A model generated the notes under the pieces. The model was not told the DNA's origin and made no database searches. It saw only the letters and a list, made by a program, of their open reading frames with translations. The position numbers and the translations under genes were made by a program. DNA of 10,134 nt from Pseudonocardia sp. (GTDB lineage Bacteria; Actinomycetota; Actinomycetes; Mycobacteriales; Pseudonocardiaceae): positions 1-10,134 of the forward strand of contig JAKDLE010000053.1 of assembly GCA_030453005.1 (NCBI GenBank), in the 5' to 3' direction. Of this stretch, positions 7,426 to 10,134 are shown piece after piece. The stretch's first letter is position 1; the number at the start of each line of letters is the position of its first letter.

Positions 7426-7437
7426 GTTCGGTCGAAC
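7426..7437. promoter_or_regulatory. Inverted repeat GTTCG-gt-CGAAC, candidate operator
   Basis: A perfect 5-2-5 inverted repeat lies in the 137-bp gap between the LacI-type regulator and the metal-transport operon. A second small inverted repeat (GCCGG-aagg-CCGGC) lies at 7409-7422. Either could be the operator of the divergent LacI-type protein, but nothing in the sequence ties them to it. Confidence 0.28.
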
Positions 7438-7457
7438 CCCTCGGCGGGATCACGCGC

Positions 7458-7463
7458 TAGAGT
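7458..7463 (+). promoter_or_regulatory. -10 element of the metal-transport operon promoter
   Basis: TAGAGT fits TAnnnT and would start transcription near 7470, inside the Fur-type inverted repeat at 7468-7482. This gives a leader of about 55 bases before the ATG at 7526. The -35 region is not recognisable, which suits a regulated promoter. Confidence 0.45.
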
Positions 7464-7467
7464 GAAT

Positions 7468-7482
7468 CGACAACGGTTATCA
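7468..7482. promoter_or_regulatory. Fur-family (probably Zur) operator
   Basis: The 15 bases CGACAAC-G-GTTATCA form a 7-1-7 inverted repeat. The right half reads TGATAAC on the other strand and differs from the left half at two positions. This closely resembles the TGATAATnATTATCA-type boxes of Fur-family repressors, including actinobacterial Zur boxes. It overlaps the expected transcription start of a metal-uptake operon, the right place for repression when metal is plentiful. Zur is the most likely regulator if the transporter carries zinc. No zur gene is in the window. Confidence 0.6.
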
Positions 7483-7510
7483 GTGCTGAACGCCGCGGAC
7501 GAGCCGACCT

Positions 7511-7516
7511 CAGGAG
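7511..7516 (+). promoter_or_regulatory. Ribosome binding site of the metal-binding lipoprotein gene
   Basis: CAGGAG lies nine bases before the ATG at 7526 and supports that start, which also begins a well-formed lipoprotein signal. Confidence 0.6.
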
Positions 7517-7525
7517 TCCACACCC

Positions 7526-8482
7526 ATGCGCCTGCACCACCCGCTGGTGGGAGCGACCGCCGCCCTCGCCGCACTCACCCTGTCCGCCTGCGGCTCGCCC
7601 GGCCCCGGTGCACCGGGCGCCTCGCCCGCCGCGGACGACGGCGTCGTCACCGTGGTGGCGTCGACGAACGTCTACGGTGCCATCGCCGAAGCCGTCGGCG
7701 GCGAGGACGTCACCGTCGAGTCGATCATCACCGACCCGGCCGCCGACCCTCACTCCTACGAGAGCACCCCGGCTGACGCGGCGATCGTGAGCGACGCCGA
7801 CGTCGTGATCCGCAACGGCGGTGGCTACGACGCGTTCATGCCGCAGCTGCTGGAGGCCACCGACGGATCGCCCGCCGTGATCGACGTCGCCGAGCTGTCC
7901 GGCCTGGTCCCCGCGGAGGAGGCGGGCGAGGAGCACGCGCACGGCGAGCTCAACGAGCACCTCTGGTACAGCCTGCCCACCGTGCAGCAGGTGGCGACCC
8001 GGCTGGCCGCCGAGCTCGGCACCGTCGACCCGGCGGGCGCCGCCACCTACACGGCGAACGCGCAGGCCTTCGCGGGCGAGGTCGCGAGCCTGCAGGAGCG
8101 CGTCGAGGCCATCGGACCGAGCGTGGAGGCCGGACGCGTGGCCGTCACCGAGCCGATCCCGGCGTACCTCATCGAGACGGCCGGGCTCACCGACGTCACC
8201 CCACCGGAGTTCTCGGAGGCGGTCGAGGAGGACACCGACCCGCCTGCCGCGGTCGTCGCGGAGACGCTGGCGCTGTTCGCCCCCGGGGCCGAACCCATCG
8301 AGGCCCTGATCCTCAACTCCCAGACCCAGACCCCCACCACCGAGCAGGTGCGGCAGGCCGCCAGAGCAGGCGGCGTCCCGGTGGTCGAGATGAGCGAGAC
8401 GCTGCCCGACGGCGCAGCCGGCTACCTCGCCTGGATGGGGTCGCAGGTCGACGCGCTCTCGGCCGCGCTGAACCCGGTCTGA
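7526..8482 (+). CDS. Metal-binding lipoprotein of a zinc/manganese ABC importer (ZnuA/TroA cluster A-I)
   Basis: This 318-residue protein would capture a divalent metal, probably Zn(II), outside the membrane and deliver it to the permease. A lipoprotein signal ends in the lipobox LSAC with the lipidated cysteine at C22, followed by a Gly/Pro/Ala/Ser linker. The family's first ligand motif is 'DPHSYE' with H76. A short acidic, His-containing stretch, 'EEAGEEHAHGELNEHLWYS', holds H137, H139 and H145. H145 fits the second ligand, and the stretch resembles a shortened ZnuA metal loop. The third ligand position appears to be E209 in 'VTEPIPAYL', where many zinc binders have His. The usual fourth Asp may be replaced by E291 in 'MSETLPDG'. 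A long helix links the two lobes (about 170-198). The gene heads an operon whose ATPase gene starts four bases after its stop. A Zur-like operator precedes it. Zinc is favoured by the operator; manganese is not excluded. Confidence 0.9.
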   Translation: MRLHHPLVGATAALAALTLSACGSPGPGAPGASPAADDGVVTVVASTNVYGAIAEAVGGEDVTVESIITDPAADPHSYESTPADAAIVSDADVVIRNGGGYDAFMPQLLEATDGSPAVIDVAELSGLVPAEEAGEEHAHGELNEHLWYSLPTVQQVATRLAAELGTVDPAGAATYTANAQAFAGEVASLQERVEAIGPSVEAGRVAVTEPIPAYLIETAGLTDVTPPEFSEAVEEDTDPPAAVVAETLALFAPGAEPIEALILNSQTQTPTTEQVRQAARAGGVPVVEMSETLPDGAAGYLAWMGSQVDALSAALNPV

Positions 8483-8486
8483 GCAC

Positions 8487-9314
8487 ATGGTGGTAGCACT
8501 GAGGACCGCGCCGTCGGTCACCTCCGCCGTCTCGCTGCGCGGGGCCCGCGTCAGCTTCGGCGAGCGCACGCTGTGGGACGGACTCGACCTCGACGTGGCG
8601 CCCGGCGAGTTCCTCGCCGTGCTCGGCCCGAACGGCTCCGGCAAGACCACGCTCATGCGGGTACTGCTCGGGCTGCTGCCGCTGTCGGCGGGCGAGGTGC
8701 GCATCGCGGGCAGCGCGCCGCGGCGGGGTAGCCCGTCGATCGGCTACGTGCCGCAGCAGAAGGCGCTCGACCCGGACCTGCCGCTGCGCGGACAGGACCT
8801 GGTCGGGCTCGGTTTCGACGGCCACCGGCTCGGCGTCGGCCTGCGCGGGCGGCGGGAGCGCCGGGCCAGGGTGGATGCCGCACTGGCGGCCGTCGACGGC
8901 ACCGCCTACGCCGACGCCCCCATCGGGCGGCTCTCGGGCGGGGAGCAGCAACGGTTGCGCGTCGCCCAGGCGCTCGTCGGCGACCCCGGCGTGCTGCTCT
9001 GCGACGAGCCGCTGCTCTCCCTCGACCTCGCCCACCAGCGCACGGTCACGCGGCTGATCGAGGCTCGCCGCCGCGACTTCGACACCGCCGTGCTGTTCGT
9101 CACCCACGAGATCAACCCGGTGCTGCCGCTCGTCGACCGGGTGCTCTACCTGGTGGAGGGTCGGTTCCGGATCGGGCCGCCGGAGGAGGTCATGACGTCC
9201 GCGGTGTTGTCCGAGCTCTACCGCACCGACGTCGACGTCCTGCGGGTGCGTGATCGGCTGGTCGTGGTCGGAGCCGACGGGCGGGACGTGCACCACGGGG
9301 AGTCCGCGTCGTGA
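8487..9314 (+). CDS. ATP-binding subunit of the zinc/manganese ABC importer (ZnuC-like)
   Basis: This 275-residue cytoplasmic ABC ATPase powers metal import. It has Walker A 'GPNGSGKTT' (47-55), a Q-loop in 'GYVPQQ' (86-91), the signature 'LSGGEQQ' (149-155), Walker B 'VLLCDEP' with catalytic E174, D-loop 'LSLD' (177-180), and switch His207 in 'VTHE'. All nucleotide-binding elements are intact. The C-terminal part after 'RVLYLVEGRFRIG' is about 40 residues, normal for the family. The start is taken as ATG 8487. No strong Shine-Dalgarno precedes it, consistent with coupling to the binding-protein gene just upstream. The stop overlaps the permease GTG (GTGA, 9311-9314). Order and spacing make its partners the flanking genes. 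Confidence 0.92.
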   Translation: MVVALRTAPSVTSAVSLRGARVSFGERTLWDGLDLDVAPGEFLAVLGPNGSGKTTLMRVLLGLLPLSAGEVRIAGSAPRRGSPSIGYVPQQKALDPDLPLRGQDLVGLGFDGHRLGVGLRGRRERRARVDAALAAVDGTAYADAPIGRLSGGEQQRLRVAQALVGDPGVLLCDEPLLSLDLAHQRTVTRLIEARRRDFDTAVLFVTHEINPVLPLVDRVLYLVEGRFRIGPPEEVMTSAVLSELYRTDVDVLRVRDRLVVVGADGRDVHHGESAS

Positions 9315-10134
9315 CCGACCTGCTCGATCGACTGTTCACGTTCGAGGGCATCGGCGAGCTGCTCGAGCTGCAGTTCGTCCAGAGCGCGCTGATCGCGTGC
9401 GCCGTGCTGGGGGTCGTGGCGGGGGCGCTGGCGCCCCTGATCGTGTCGCGCGGCATGGCGTTCGCCGTGCACGGCACCGCCGAGCTGGCCTTCACCGGCG
9501 GGGCGGCCGCGTTGCTGATCGGGATCGGGGTCGGGATCGGAGCGGTCGCCGGGGCGGTCGTCGCCGCGCTGGTGTTCGGGCTGCTGGGGCTGCGCCAGCG
9601 CGAGCGCGACTCGGTGATCGGGGTGGTGCTCGCGTTCGGCCTCGGCCTGGGTGTGTTGATGCTCTCGCTCTACGACGGGCGGGCCTCGAACAAGTTCGGG
9701 CTGCTGACCGGCTCCATCGTCGCGGTGGACTCGGCCAACGTCATGCAGCTCGGCGTCGTCGCGGCGCTGGTGCTCGGGGCGCTCGCGCTGCTCTACCGGC
9801 AGCTGCTGTTCGCCAGCACCGACCCGGACGTCGCGCTGGCCCGGGGGGTGCCCGTGCGGGCTCTCTCCATGGTGTTCGCGGTACTCATCGGGCTCACCAC
9901 AGCGCTCGCGGTGCCCATCGTCGGCGCGATCCTGGTGCTGTCGGTGATGATCGCCCCCGGCGCGGCGGCGGCCCGGGTCACCGCGAGCCCGCTGCGCGCC
10001 ACCGTCCTCGCCGTGCTGTTCGCGGAGGTGGCGCTGGTGGGCGGCACGCTCCTGTCGCTGGCGCCGGGACTGCCGATCTCCGGCTACGTGGCGACGATCG
10101 CGTTCGTGCTCTACGTCGGCTGCCGGGTGGTGGC
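9311..10134 (+). CDS. Membrane permease of the zinc/manganese ABC importer (ZnuB-like, ABC-3 family), 3'-truncated
   Basis: The frame runs without a stop from a GTG at 9311 to the window edge, giving 274 residues; the remainder lies to the right. It encodes a very hydrophobic protein with membrane segments near 22-45, 57-92, 101-120, 144-162, 184-201, 203-220, 228-250 and 256-274. ABC-3 family landmarks are 'DPDVALARGVPVRAL' (171-185), the cytoplasmic coupling region facing the ATPase; 'VGAILVLSVMIAPGAAA' (204-220); and the last helix, 'PISGYVATIAFVLYV'. Its start overlaps the ATPase stop by four bases, so the three genes form a tight operon. Little of the protein should be missing, since family members are about 270-300 residues long. 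Confidence 0.9.
   Translation, partial: MTDLLDRLFTFEGIGELLELQFVQSALIACAVLGVVAGALAPLIVSRGMAFAVHGTAELAFTGGAAALLIGIGVGIGAVAGAVVAALVFGLLGLRQRERDSVIGVVLAFGLGLGVLMLSLYDGRASNKFGLLTGSIVAVDSANVMQLGVVAALVLGALALLYRQLLFASTDPDVALARGVPVRALSMVFAVLIGLTTALAVPIVGAILVLSVMIAPGAAAARVTASPLRATVLAVLFAEVALVGGTLLSLAPGLPISGYVATIAFVLYVGCRVV

Noticed and set aside
8313..9296. 327-codon minus-strand open frame opposite the ABC ATPase
   Set aside because: The ABC motifs are on the plus strand, and the reverse frame is a compositional shadow.

Overview
The window is high-GC DNA from an actinomycete. Codons mostly end in G or C, GTG starts are used, -10 elements are of the TAnnnT type, and there is a split-free ThrE-type exporter plus an OtsA with the actinobacterial '[10 protein letters not shown]' motif. 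A member of Pseudonocardiales or a relative is my best guess, but that is an inference from protein style, not a database result.

The window has two parts. Bases 1 to about 2476 look like the end of an integrated mobile element. This part holds a 5'-truncated gene for a secreted or membrane-anchored protein of unknown function (1-581), about 525 bp without a supportable gene (582-1107), and a tyrosine integrase reading leftward (1108-2384). The integrase is broken by an apparent one-base deletion near 1285-1288, just after the HRLRHYS motif. The element abuts the 3' end of a tRNA-Thr(UGU) gene (2474-2548, minus strand), the classic attachment site. Direct repeats of TCGTGCCAC between the tRNA and the integrase look like integrase arm-binding sites. 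The other att site lies outside the window to the left.

Bases 2477 to 10134 look like ordinary chromosome. Divergent from the tRNA is a threonine/serine exporter family gene (2651-4063), preceded by a possible leaderless 13-codon leader peptide. Next come trehalose-6-phosphate synthase otsA (4102-5520) and trehalose-6-phosphate phosphatase otsB (5517-6275). These overlap by ATGA and form a complete two-step trehalose pathway from UDP-glucose and glucose-6-phosphate. A LacI-family regulator (6276-7388, minus) converges on otsB with no gap between their stop codons.

Divergent from the regulator is a zinc- or manganese-type ABC uptake operon: lipoprotein binding protein (7526-8482), ATPase (8487-9314) and membrane permease (9311 to the window edge). 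It is preceded by a TAnnnT -10 element and a 7-1-7 inverted repeat that strongly resembles a Fur-family (Zur-like) operator. I see no CRISPR array, rRNA or insertion sequence, and no convincing novel defence system. The most notable material is the decayed integrase, the tRNA/att junction, and the regulatory DNA ahead of the exporter and metal-transport genes.
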